A stretch of DNA of 64,000 bases, from positions 387,461,039-387,525,038 of the forward strand of contig CM046879.1 in assembly GCA_025667525.1 (NCBI GenBank), read 5' to 3'. The notes below the pieces were generated by a model, which was not told the DNA's origin, ran no database searches, and was given only the letters and a program-made list of their open reading frames with translations. This stretch comes from Glebionis coronaria. Lineage: Eukaryota; Streptophyta; Magnoliopsida; Asterales; Asteraceae. Position 1 is the stretch's first letter. Every line of letters starts with the position of its first letter. Shown piece by piece: positions 1-12,535 of this stretch. Made by a program: the position numbers and the translations under genes.

Positions 1-1110
1 TCTCACTCATTATTTTGATTCCATTGCATGGCCAACTCTCACATGTGTATAACATCATCTACTTACTGTAAATGGATCAAACCATGCATTTTTATCAGTT
101 CATCTTTTAGTTATCTACTGTTTTTATACAGCCAACTAAATAGTCAAGATTTTAGCTTCATTTCTTATAGTTATCATCATTTTTAAGCATATTTATCAAC
201 ACTTGATCCCCACACAACATTTTTATCATCATATATACATCATATACATATAAAAAATGAAAGAAAATACATTTGTTCTTTACAAAATAATAAGAGAAAA
301 ATGTAGAGGATGATCTTCTTTACCAATCCAAGTGGATTTCTTGTTTTAGGAAGACAAGAACTTGATGAACACAACAAGTATCTCCAAGACCATCAAATAT
401 CAAGAACATAGGTTGGAAAATCAGCCCTAGGACACAAGCAAATCACCTCCAAAGTTGTTAATATGGCCACCAAATGATCAAGGCTTCAAGAGAACACCTT
501 AATAGGACTAGTAAACATGTGGTTTATGGCTAGAAAAGATCAAGGATGGTGTTTGTTGGCTTATTTGGGACGGCACAAAGGAGGGTTGAGAGAGTTTTTG
601 GTGTTGAGTTGCATGTAGGAAATGAGGGAAATGAAACAAGTTGCTAGTTTTGTGGTAAAGTGGTAAAGGTTAGCTTAATGTGTAAGCATATGCTTACACT
701 TGTATAAGTTAGCTAATACTTGATGCCACATATGTGTTGTGGTGTCAAGTTGCCGTCCCATATTTGCTAGTGGGGTGGGACAAAGTGTTTTGTCCCATCT
801 CACTAGTTTACGGGTATTTCTCGATTCTAGTTTTCTCGATTTCGTGCCCTCGGGTTACGAAAAATGTTTTTATAAATTATGAATCACCGTCACAAAACGA
901 ATCTAATAAAAATTGTCTCATCAAAAACGAAGTTCAAAAACGTAAATACGTAATCCTAAGGTTTCCGGTTTAGTCGTAAAAGACGCCAAATTATGCACGT
1001 AAGCCCAAATTTAAATCCGTAAATTGTGAGTTCGTCAACCAACTCAAAAATAAGTTTCAAAATATTATACGAGAAAATATTTTACTACCTGAAAATGTTA
1101 GATTGTCACA
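1..1110 (-). repeat. Partial LTR of a Ty3/gypsy element (X), cut by the window edge
   Basis: The sequence is colinear with the minus-strand LTR at 54183-57627; for example the stretch from position 1 about a substrate near TCTCACTCATT matches 56309 onward. The LTR start reads TGTGACAATCTAAC on the minus strand at 1110. It corresponds to the second, inner TGTGACA unit of the larger G-family LTRs, so this copy lacks their outermost ~190 bp. The sequence to its right (1111 on) is element-internal DNA in the opposite orientation, so X probably inserted there and this is its 5' LTR. The rest of X lies off the window. Small reading frames here look like chance. Confidence 0.65.
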
Positions 1111-1507
1111 GTATGGGACCATTGAGATAATGTAAAAAGTTGGTTTGAAAGGCATATAAGCTGGATCTACGCTAGGACTTCAAGGGCTGTATGAATTATG
1201 TTTCGTATAACAAACTTGATAAAATGTCTATCAAGTGAAATTCTGATTATTTCTTAATGAAGTTTAGATCGGCGAAAAGTTGCATACATCGAAAACCCGT
1301 GGACATCATGGATAGAGAAAGTAAGTCAACTTAAGCATGATCGTATTCCCATTGTTATGTTGATGAAACTCAGTGTATTTTAATGAATTACACTTGAGAG
1401 AAAAGATCGAATGTGGAGGAAATACCCACATGGCTTTAACTCTATAAGAAGCGAGTAGTAAGATGAATTAATCTTTGAGGACAAAGATCCTCTTTAGGGG
1501 TAACTGC
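1111..1507 (+). mobile_element. 3' end of the internal region of gypsy element G0, with PPT
   Basis: This is the reverse complement of about 57630-58024 in element G2. It contains the shared tail around GGCATATAAGCTGGATC and ends with a GAGGACAAAGATCC stretch and a purine-rich TTTAGGGGTAA just before the LTR. That purine tract is the likely polypurine primer for plus-strand DNA synthesis. No open reading frame of note remains. The left end abuts LTR X in opposite orientation. Confidence 0.65.
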
Positions 1508-3188
1508 TGTGACAATCCGTCAATTTAAGGTCGATATTTTATTCTCAAGTATTATTTAAAATTATTATTTTATTGTTAATTTATGAACTCACTTACTTTT
1601 GGGAAGAAATAAGGGTTTACGTCTTAAAGTAGCATCGACTACGTCTAAACCGGAGACCTCTACGTTACGTGCTTACTTTTACATACACCGTTTTTGTGAC
1701 AGTCCAACATTTCAAGAAATAAATTTATTCTTTAATATTATTTTGGAAGTTTATTTTGTGTTGGTTTATAAACTCACAAATTTACGAGAAGAAATTAGGA
1801 CTTACGTGAATAATTTAGCGTCTTTTACAATTAAATCAGGAACCCTAGGTTTACGTATTTACGCTTTTGTGCTCCGTTTTTGATGAGACAATTTTTATTA
1901 GAATCGTCTTGTGCCGTAGATTCATAATTTATGAAAATGTTTTTCGCAAAATGACCCGAGGGCACGTAAATCGAGGAAACTAGAATCGAGGAGTACCCGT
2001 AAATTAGTGGAGATGAGACAAGTTTACACTTTCCTCACACCCACTATGGGCGGCCAAATACAAGCCACAATACCATCTTGGTGTCCAAGATACATGAACT
2101 AAATGGACACATGTCCATCTAGTCTTCCGAACATTACAAAACCACTACCGAAAACCATTATCTCATTTCACAACATGTAAACTAGATAAATATCTTTCTT
2201 CTCTCCTCCTTGGCCGTCCCATATACACCACCACCACCATCATTCATCAAAAGTTCTAGCCATGAACTTCAACTATAATTCACATATGTTGAAGCCTAGT
2301 TGAAAAGATGAAGATTGGAGGTGGTTATAACATGTGAAAAGAAGTTTCTATGGAGGTTTAGGGCTGAGTTCATGAAGGTGTTCATCCATTTGAAGGACCA
2401 AAAAAGTTGTCTTGAAAGGTTGAAGATTTGGTGGCAAGATCAAGCCTTCTTCATCTAAAATCTCATCATTTCATCATATTGATTGGTATAGGGATCAATC
2501 TCTTCCTATCATCTTGTTATTTTTTAAATGTAATCATGTATTTTCTATATAAATGTATATGTATATGAGGATGAATGATGATCAAAATGTTTTGTGGGAA
2601 TTTTGTGTTAATAGATTTGGTTAAAAAGGCTAAAAATCAACAAGTAAATATGTTAAAATCTTGGTTAGATTCATAGGCTGTATAAAACAGTAAGTATCAA
2701 TATGATCACTTGGTAAAATAGCTTGAATTATTAAATATACAGTTAGATATATGATTTTTACATATGTGGTGAGTTGGCCACTCAATGGAATCATTAAAAT
2801 GAGCAAGATATGATCAAAATACTATTGAGGTACAAATCTATATAGTCTATTTGGACGAATTATTTAAAATACATAGAAGATGATTGAGCAGTATCTATAC
2901 GGAAATTATTTGTAGCACATATCATGTAGTTTGTTCTGCTCAAATTTGAGCTTCTATCTCCTTGTAGAACTCAAGATATGGCAAAAATGGTGGAATGGAC
3001 TTTAATAATCAGATTTGTAAATAATCTATATAGTATAAAAAGAGCACTCAAGTAAATATTATTATAAAATAAATATATAAAACACACTAACTAATAATAA
3101 TTATTATAAAAATGAGTTGTATACTAAAATAAATAAGTATGGCATTTGTATAAAAGTAAAAACTCAAATGTTTTCTAAAGTTATAAAA

Positions 3189-3199
3189 CTATATATAAG
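3189..3199 (+). promoter_or_regulatory. Putative TATA box of the G-family LTR
   Basis: CTATATATAAG is followed about 13 bp later by an inverted repeat TTTCGG/CCGAAA with a 6-nt loop. The same arrangement is present in reverse near 49697-49742, and the hairpin recurs near 55895. Position and conservation fit the LTR core promoter and transcript start. This is inference; no transcript data were seen. Confidence 0.45.
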
Positions 3200-4044
3200 T
3201 TTTACGTCTTTTCGGCTAAAACCGAAAGATTAACGTTTTCGCCAATTAAAACTTAGACGGTCGGACCCGTCTAATGTAACATTTTTATAACTCATATATT
3301 GATGTGTAAACACATTTGACAAGTAAAAACCGATAAACCCGAGCTTTATAACTTATGGACCTTAATGGGCCAATGTAGCCTTATTTGACCATTAGCCCAA
3401 CTAGTTTGGCTTAACACTAATGGACTTACTCATGGGCTAGACGCACTTGGGCCCAACATATGGGTATAGGCCAGATATTAAAAGTATAATTGGTCTAATA
3501 TAATGAATTGAACTTTTAATGGGCTTATTAGGCCTTAATATGCAAATGGGTTGAAACTAGCATAACTAGTCTAAATTGACTAACACATAACAACTATAAT
3601 GTTGTATGAAGAGATAAAATCCCACTTGATCATCATCATACTTATGATATCATCATCATATATATATAACCATTATTTTTATAAAGTCATTGGACAAGAG
3701 TCTAAGACCAAGTATTATTTGTCTAGGTTTCTGTGATCGAGTCACGTGTTGTACATCCTAATTGCCGATAACCCGTCTTCCCACACCAATGTGATTTCAT
3801 AGCCTCACACTCTTTTAAATGTTTTATGAAATGTTTTATAAACCCGCAAGGGAGATAACATGTTAGTTTTAATAAAAGTAGGACACCAGTTGTCCCAATT
3901 GTATGCTTATTGATATGGACCCGAATGATTATATGACCCGATGAATGAAATAAAATGGATTATTATTAGTTAGGTTATGTCACTAAAAATCCCATTAGCA
4001 TGAATTGTGAACTACCTGGATTTGGTAGACGCATATGCATATAA

Positions 4045-7000
4045 CTAGGCGATTACCCGCGCATAGCGCTGGAATTTCCTGGCGACAAAAAACTAACGAT
4101 ACGATATATCGTGGTAAGATCACACTGTAATTGCAAAGTGTCGTAACATAACGATAAATCTATTTAAGATAGATACTTTTCGGTTATATGTACAAATTTG
4201 TGCACCTATCAATTTTTGGGCGTGAAAGAACATGGTAATCCCAAACACAAAACAGACCAACGTGGTAATCCAAAACACTAAAATTAGCTCAAGCAACAAA
4301 CGGGTATAAATGTATTACGGACATAGTATATAAAAAGACTGATACACAATTGATTATACTTCTGTTTTAGTGCTAAAACCGACATAAAACTTTTTAAGCC
4401 AATGCTCATAAACTCGAGACTCGTCATCCTGATCGTTCTAGGAAAAAAACTGGAAGACATGATTGGAGAAGCTAAGAAAGTAGGTATATCATATCTCAAA
4501 GCAGTAAAATGACGATATTCGTTCCAAAACAAATAAAGACAACCCACATTGCTCAAGCAACAAAAAAGATGGGTTCATAGTTTCTTACATGTTTTTTCTG
4601 TTCTCTTTTTCAATTCAATAACTCACAATAAAAGGACAATAAAGAGGTTCACATTACATGGAAAACTTGAGATTTTTATATGAGTTTGTTACAAGTTGGA
4701 GCGAGACATCAACTCATTGTCATTTGTCAGTTTTTTAATGAAGAGAGCCACCATTACTTTTGCACACACACAAAAGATTAAAAATTAAAACGAGAATGAC
4801 ACTTTAATTCAGACATGAATAAAGTTTAGAACTTTAAAAGGTATGAAGACGCGCTCTTCGCTGCGGCCGTGTTTTCTTTAAGCTGTCTACAATGTAACTC
4901 GTGTTTGTCAAAAAAGTTAATATTATGTCAACATTCACAATGGTTTTATAGTATCGTGCAAGCTATCTTTCTCTATGTGACATCTGGTCGTTATGAAATG
5001 TATTATATGTGTCATAGATGATTGACTGAGATACAAATATTAGCCATTTAAAGCATATATATATATGCTTCCAATTAATATTCTATTCCCATAATGAAAT
5101 GGATTAACAAAACTCACAAATGTTCAAAATAATAGCTTTAGGCTCAAGTCTATAATATTTTTCCCCCTTCATAAACAGAAAAGAAAAACAATAGAAAGAA
5201 TAAACATCACTTGGTGATAAGTAGCATCTTTGAACCAAATTAGTCGAATAAAACAATAAGTATCAGAATTCGAAAATCATAAATACCCAAATCTATAGTA
5301 ATTCTATCAATAACTTAAAAAGACATACACTAACCCGGACTATACTATTTATTTTTTAAAAAAAGTTATATTTATATCGATATTTAGAAAAAAAAATATA
5401 TAATTTTTTTTTATATTAAGATTATAATTTAGTGATCGCTTTATATATATAAATATATTTAAAAATATATATTTATTTATATTCGGTTTTCGATTCCATT
5501 TTCAAACTCATATCTTACCCGAAAACCAAATGTAGTTTAGTTCAGTTCGGTTTTGGCAAATTCGATCCGATTTTGGAAATTCGTTTCAGTTATTAGTTGG
5601 GTTTGATGCTGTTCGGGTTTGGATCGAAATCGATTTCTTTGTTATCCCCTTTGGGTTTATTTGATTTCTTTGTGTAACCCACATGATGTCAGTATAGACA
5701 CAGGTAAGTCCCACCGTCCACTAAATAATTTCAATCATCTCAGCAACACAAATAAGTCTAAGTCTGATATTATTAGAATATGAAAAATGACATAACAAAC
5801 TCCTTGTTAACTTTGATTTTGAACTAAAATGATTTTTGATAATAAAAAATGAAAGCATTGTTATAAACTTGACGAAGGTAAAACACACTAGTAGACAACT
5901 CAAATACACATTTGAACCTGGATGAACAAATATTATATTCCAAATGAAACTTGCATGACATATTCACATGTATGCAAATCAAACATCAATTAACGGCATA
6001 CTGATAAGTCATTTTAAATTAATATATAACATTTGAGCATACCAAATTTAGGCAACTATAAATTTTCATTCTATACAAAGTTAAGTCAGAAAACATAAGA
6101 GGCGTTCTTGTCTTGCTTTCTTTTGCAGCAGTCTCATACACCATCAGGATTATAGTTCTTAAGGTCTTGAATGAAGCATTCATGTGCATACTTTGTGGTC
6201 CAGCTTTTGCTGCAATGTTATTGCTCGACCATCCAACACTCTCAACTCTTGTGGTCTAGCTTTTGCTGCAACTTTATTGCTCGATTCCCCGACATTCGCA
6301 GCTCTTACCGCTTCTACTTCACTACTTGACCCGTTTGAATAAATTTAGCCATGGAAAATGCAAGGTCTTCTGCTGGACGGTAAGGAACCGCGCCGCCAAC
6401 TCAATGAATCTACATTAAAAACACACTATAATTGAATAACAAAATTTTAATGCTATTGTAATGAAAGATAAGTAAAAAACTTGCAAGCAATGTGTTTCTT
6501 GTAAGAGCAACATCTGCCAACCACTCGGGTTATTGGTCATTTCGGTTACTTTCGTCCCACACTCTCAACAATCCAGCAAGTGGAGCAAAAACATTACTTC
6601 TTAAAGAGGTTCTTTTTTTGTCATCAAATCATGTCCATGGTTGTCTAACAGTTAGGAATTCTACTACTATGTCAATTCTAGCTATCATGAAGGGAAACGT
6701 CAAGATATTGGCCGTCTGTTGTTGGTTTAGTTGGCCTTTTCTTGACTACTTAGGTGTGCTGTTGTTCAAAGAGTAGGATCCACATACCTGAACACAGATA
6801 GTGACTGGTTTCGTAGTTGCTTTACAAAGGTAATCAGCAGCGCAACAGATAGAGATTTCTCGTATATCCTAACTCACTTTTCATATTACCACAAAATTCA
6901 AACGCGCCTCCTGATAACATAGTCCATTTGCATTAACACGTTTTCACACATTTTAATCCCCAAAGCAGTCACCCACTCGTGTTTGTTTCTGGCTTACATA

Positions 7001-10000
7001 GCTGTCTTATTTCTTATTTGGTGATGGACCCTTAAACTATTTAATTAAGGGTCTAATTACTACATGAAGTCCAATACATAAATGGATTGCGTATGGATAC
7101 AGACACGAAAAGTAGAATGCATAGTGCATGATAGATATGATGTGGAAAACTCACTTAAGAACATAAGAAGCTATCAGCAACCTGGGTTCTCCTACAAACG
7201 TTTTTCAAATCCTTTGACATATGCAGCAAGGTCTCCTTCAATAAACCTTGCCTAATATAGCACCAATAATTAGTTATAATTATTGATGTTTGTATCTGTT
7301 TCAATTGAAACTACAAAAAAATGATGAAACTTACCATCTAGTCTCTTTCCGCCTCTTCATTAGCTCATCAACAACCTGTGCGTGCATTAGACCATGTTAG
7401 GTTCAATAATTTTAATAAATGATGCTCAAATTTATACAAAAATGTAGGACATGTCAGTAGTTGAGGTTGTAAACACGCGAAATACAAAGCATGACTATCT
7501 TCAGAAAACAACATTGGTACTGACTTTGGAACACAACATATTTTAACCAACCCACCGAAGACATCATGGCGTCGCGACCACTAAATCCAGAGACGCTAAG
7601 TACAACTAGCGCTACCTGACATGATATAGATTATGGCTAATATTGGGTTTAAAATATTGATGAGCTGCAGATGTCGCCGAAAGAAAACATGTGGTTCTCA
7701 GGCCTGATCTTTATTGTAGGTGTAGTGTTCTGCCTGGCTAACATTCGTGGTGGTGGTGAATATAGTGAATAATGGCATGAGGACGGGTCACTTGATCTCT
7801 TCCGTAGCTGACTTGCTCATGTTGATGTTATGGACATGGTTAGGTTTCACAAGTTTTCAATTGGTAAGTCTGTATAGGCTGGTTTTAGTTACAGAGTATT
7901 TGGATTTGCGTTTCAAATTTGATTATTACGCCCATCCCGTGAGGGGCGTCTCCTGTAGTTCACATTTTTATTTCGGACAAAAGTGTATTGACTTTCAACC
8001 AGACTTGACTCTTATAAAAACAACTGATTTTGGTCATGTTTAGTAACTGTGTAGGTTGAGTATGACAAATGTATAGGATATCAGTGAAAGTAAGCATACC
8101 TTCTTCCTCATGAATACTATTTTCAATAGCATCAACATTAGATGTTGCAGCTTCAATGGCTGATGCGTTTTGCGTGGGACATTGTTCACCTACTATTCTT
8201 ACTTCTTATGCTGAACTTTTCTTGGAGAGGTTACTGCAGATGAATTAGGGACGACACTCTGCTTCATGGCTAGTACCTTCAATAATAATCAGTTTACAGT
8301 AAGGGGAAATCGGCCAATAACATAAATAATTGAATATCTTTCTGGTTACTTGCTCAAACTATTTCAGTCTCCGACACAAAATAAACTTCTAAAAATTCAG
8401 ACAAATAATAAAGTCATCCTTTAAGTTGAGCCAAAATTAACTAATCACTTATTTTAACTTTAATATGAAATACTTATACTTACACTTAACATAATATGTT
8501 TCCTTTTTTGCAAAAAAATGTATGTCATGGATGCCTTGTATATTTTAACTCACTTTTCTTACACATTTAGAACTAGCAAAAAACACTTGAATATCTGGAT
8601 TCTTATTCTTACATTTTCAAACGGCCAAAGCACGTCCACAGAAAGGTGTTCACACAGTGTATTAGTTTAGAGATGATTGTGTGACTTTAATGATTCTATA
8701 TGCATAATTACTTAATAAAGCACATCCAAACACCCCCAAATCCAAGCTGATAGCCAAAAAAGGAAGACAGACTTTGGTATTCCTACAGTTTGATGCCAAC
8801 TACGTTTATTTGAGTTATTTTGCAGCATATTTCAGGCAGCGTTTGCGTTTTTATAATACGAATTATATATGTTTACAATCCTACAATACATTACACATCT
8901 TTACGTCAAGATTAAAAGAAAATATGCAAGAAAGAGGAAAGGAATTGATTTATTGATATATAAAACGTAGTCTATCCTAAAGGCTTTCTTGTTGAAAATT
9001 ATTAGTACATCCGGATTGACATATGAGAAGGATATACCCAGTCTAAGAAAAATACATAAGTTTTACGGCCAAAATAAATCAAATTTAGTGTCGTTACACA
9101 AATATATATTCTAAAAGAGTAGAACCTAGTATGCCCAATTCAGTAATTTACGACCTACAAAGAAACCCAAAGTTTATCAAAGCACAAAAATTACGTATTC
9201 AAGCAATTCTCATAAGCAAGGATACCATGTCAATTTATCGGATACTACAAAAATATAAAAATCAATTAGAATGACCATTCAAAGCTTTTTAATTAGACTG
9301 TTAAGCATTTGACTTTCTAATAGCAGTTTATGTGTTTAAAAACACTCAGAAACGAACCATTCCATATAAACTATAACCATTGGCACTCTTAATAACAAAT
9401 CTTATACACCATTAGAAAATATATGATGGGACTTACTAATGGTGGTTGGAGTGAAGGCCACAGTGGAAGGTTCAATTGCAACTCTCACGGTTTTTCTAGC
9501 CATCTTGTTTGTTCATATCAGTCGCACCTCAAATCATCCTCCACCTAATTACAAAAATGAAATAATATTTCATCATACAATCATCTTAACTGCATATAAA
9601 CCCAAAAAATGGAAAGAAGAAAAACCCAATTTTTTTCATATCCCGTTCTTGAAACACGGCACTCCCCACCAGATATAGGGTGTACCCCTTTTCTTTAACT
9701 CACCGGAATAGTTGCCACACCACCCTCTTTGGAAAACTGTCTCTTTTAGAGATAAAAACCTCATTTGTTCTAAAACAAAAACAACCGCACGATGAGCCTC
9801 CTAGGTATCCTAAACCATCAACCCGAAACATCAATCAACCATTGTTGATGGCAAAGATGGTGGCAATGGTGGCGGCTGTGATTTTTAGAGAAAGAAAGAG
9901 AACCAACACAAAACACCAAATCCACCAAGCACACTGAAACCACCTAGTCCACCGAAACCATGGTCATTGGTTTGGTAGACGGCGGAAAAAATGGCGGCGG

Positions 10001-10275
10001 CAGTGCTGTATGGTTGGTTGGAGAGAGCAGGTTTAGAGAGAGATGATAAACGGATTTAGGCGTTTTTTATGGAGAGGGATTAGGGTTAATGAGGGGTTGA
10101 GGGTGGGTTACAACTGGATTAACATATCTTCTGGAATTTGACTTGATTTTCCTATGTCAACTTTAAGATTCCTATAATTCCTTATTTAGTTTCAACATTT
10201 CTGAAAATAAGGTGACATTTCCAAAAATAAGGTGGTTGAAAAAAAAGTGGTTTTTCTTTTATAAAGGGGTAGAGA
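4045..10275 (-). mobile_element. Non-autonomous Helitron, 6231 bp, with captured gene pieces
   Basis: On the minus strand the element starts with TCTCTACCCCTTTATAAA (10275 downward). It ends with a small GCGC-TAT-GCGC hairpin followed by GGGTAATCGCCTAG at 4045. TC at the 5' end, CTAG at the 3' end with a hairpin just upstream, and insertion between host A and T without duplication are the Helitron signature. Two uninterrupted relatives of the target (about 48989-49005 and 55050-55066, reverse strand) read straight through the junction as GCATATAATAGTAC, giving exact empty sites. No Rep/helicase reading frame is present, so mobilisation would need a partner element. The cargo includes exon-like segments on the same strand. 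The remaining ~4045-6130 and 9504-10275 hold AT-rich DNA and a GC-richer stretch that may be a captured 5' UTR or promoter. Confidence 0.85.
6134..9503 (-). pseudogene. Captured multi-exon gene fragment inside the Helitron (unidentified)
   Basis: Minus-strand segments look like exons bounded by AG and GT. Exon 1 is 9503-9437, starting ATG with MARKTVRVAIEP and ending before GTAAGT. Exon 2 is 8276-8100, between an AG and a GTATGC; it begins VLAMKQSVVPNS and, after an in-frame stop or shift, reads ASAIEAATSNVDAIENS. Exon 3 is 7375-7335 (VVDELMKRRKETR, then GTAAG). Exon 4 is 7251-7182 and continues the frame (GLLKETLLHMSKDLKNVC). The last segment, 6409-6134, contains PAEDLAFSMAKFIQTG and a possible C-terminus ending NYNPDGV-stop, with frame breaks between. 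A 39-bp motif around GCAGCAAAAGCT occurs twice in the last segment. I do not recognise the gene. Reading frames are broken, so a functional product is unlikely, but a chimeric transcript is possible. Exon borders are inferred from sequence alone. Confidence 0.5.
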
Positions 10276-12250
10276 TAGTACTATTTGGGGAAGATCACCC
10301 CAGTTCGCGTCGTGACGGTTGATCCCCGTCGTGCCACATTGATTGGTAAGAGAATTTATGTATGAGAAGATTTATATAAGCGTAATTATTGTGACGACAC
10401 GCTGTTTTGGATGGGCAAATGAATTACGGGTTAGCTACCCGATATATTTTGTAGAAAAGTAACAATGTCATGCGGCTTATAATAATCCAATAATGAAAAT
10501 ACTGATGTACGAATTGAATTATAATATATTGCCTGACTAGCAATACGGGGTCATATTACTGATATTATGTTCGTGTTTTGGTTTTATATAACCGCTTTCA
10601 TATAAAGGTTTTTTTATTAAACTCTATACAACGTTATAAAACGTAGTGTATGATGTTTTTGCGACAATGGCTCGTATAATGGTTTTGAAGGCAAAAGACT
10701 ATATTATGATTTACGACAAAGATTTGAATAAAATGTCTTTGGCCTATTTTATAGCCTACGACAAAGAGGTACAAAATGATTTTCGGTAATATATATATGT
10801 AACGGTTATATATTAATGGTTTTTATTAAACTCTATGAATTCACTCGGCGTTTCGCTGACTTTTAACATGATTTATCTCAGTTACTTGAAGGTAATTCTC
10901 AGGAAGACGACAAGAATTTATGGCCCGCATTTAAATAAAATTTCCATTCAAATGTTTTGTAAATTTGTATGACATACTATGACATGAGGACCTATGTAAT
11001 TTGATATTTATGAATGGAAAATGCTTTATTATTAAACGACGCGATATTTAAGCGTTGTCTATGATTTGAGTAATGTGCTATCCCGTAACACCAACGACTC
11101 TTTCGCTGAACTAAATTATGAATATTTGGGGGTGTTACAGCTCAGCCTTGACCTTTGCAAAAGTTAGATATTTACTAACGTATGTGGCGATATCTGCTTC
11201 ACATTTAGCCGTCAGTACAACTTCTTTAGATAAGGATACATTTTATCAAAAATGGCATGAATAGAATACTTAAACTTACGAGATTCCAACATGACTAAAT
11301 CACAAAATCCTCCATATTTAGGCCACCACAAATGACCTTTTTAAACACTTAACGCCATCGGCTCCCATCTCTAATGGTTCTCATTAGCCGCGAAACCCTT
11401 CATCATCTATATTATCCTTTTTACAAGCATCGGCTATTTCTAAATTGCTCGGGTAAATTATTATGCACGGTCATTAATAAGGAACACATCCTAATTGGTT
11501 CTTTATCCTTTCTACATAATGCGTCAGCAGTTACATTCACTTTCCTCGATGAAATAAATATCATGATCATAATCACTCAGAAATTCTTTCTTCATATTTT
11601 CTAAGTTTTAGTTTCGTCTCAACTATTATCTTTATTAATTTTTCCTAATCCGACGTTTAAAACGTTGATAAACATTACAAGTAATTATACAATAAATATT
11701 TAATTTATGAAACGTAAACGTAAAATTTTTAAATTTCTCAGCTCGTCCAATTATAGAAAAATGTTCAACATAAATTTGAATTTAGATAACACGATCTTTG
11801 TTGATTTATCGAAAATAATTAGCAAGATCCGTAAATGTTCGGAAAAATCTTTGTTTAACTTTGGTCAAAATATTCGTAGTTGAAGAGCAAAAACTGTCGC
11901 TCCAAATTCCATGTCATGAGTTATATGGTTTCCTCAATTCCTCTTAGGTTGTCATGAGGTATACACAAACATCTACTCCTAAAGGAGTTTAGTTAAATGA
12001 TCTGGGTATTAGAGGATAATTCCTAAATAATCATTCGATAAATAGCTATCAAAACATCTTCACACTTCCTTTTTGTTATAACCCAAAGCCTTAATGTCTC
12101 TAATCTTTGAAGAGTCAATATAGATCCCACTACCATTAATCACACGGTCAAAGAATGTAAGGGTTCAAGCCTTAAATCACATGACAAATACTTAAGGTAT
12201 AGGTTTTTGACTGCTCGGCCAACTCAGGGAAGTCTACAAATGATTACTAA

Positions 12251-12535
12251 CTACTTCTTATTCTTAGAAACAAACAGATGGTCCTTAATGATCACAAGCA
12301 TGAATTTATCAAAATACAACTTACACACGCGATTCATCAAATTCATGAATGCCACATGTGCATTGGTCAATCCAAACGGTATCAAATGAAACTCATAATA
12401 TCCATTACGAGTTCTGGATGTAGTGATTGGAATAGATAATCTTCTTTGCGGACGCGAATTTGATGATAACCATGCCGTAGATAATATTTTTGAATATACG
12501 CTAGAACCTTGTAAATGATCGAACAAATCTTTCAT
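12251..12535 (-). pseudogene. Reverse transcriptase fragment of G1, inactive
   Basis: The 94-residue open segment carries DLFDHLQGSSVYSK, then YEFHLIPFGLTNA, then a degraded catalytic segment in which the usual IDD is IKD (residues read VIIKDH). These are Ty3/gypsy reverse transcriptase blocks in the right order. The palm between the two conserved blocks is out of frame (LSTAWLSSN in place of the expected sequence), showing a frameshift pair. Loss of a catalytic aspartate means no activity. The lineage is probably Tekay-like chromovirus, judged by the RT and integrase wording and the long LTRs, but that placement is weak. Confidence 0.75.

Larger units (their letters stand above)
1508..11139 (+). 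repeat. 3' LTR of gypsy element G0, interrupted by a Helitron
   Basis: The LTR runs from TGTGACAATCC at 1508 to GGGGGTGTTACA at 11139. Removing the Helitron (4045-10275) leaves about 3401 bp, close to the 3445 bp of the LTR at 54183-57627, which is the same family in reverse orientation. The first ~190 bp are followed by a related second unit with its own TGTGACA start near 1694. A TATA-like CTATATATAAG at 3189-3199 lies just upstream of a conserved stem-loop (TTTCGG...CCGAAA). The LTR ends against the minus-strand internal DNA of G1 at 11140, inside what would be its integrase region, so G0 inserted into G1. Confidence 0.8.

Noticed and set aside
6380..6400. GGTAAGGAACCGC inside the Helitron as another copy of the A palindrome
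   Set aside because: Single half-site without its partner, in an unrelated element; chance is likely.
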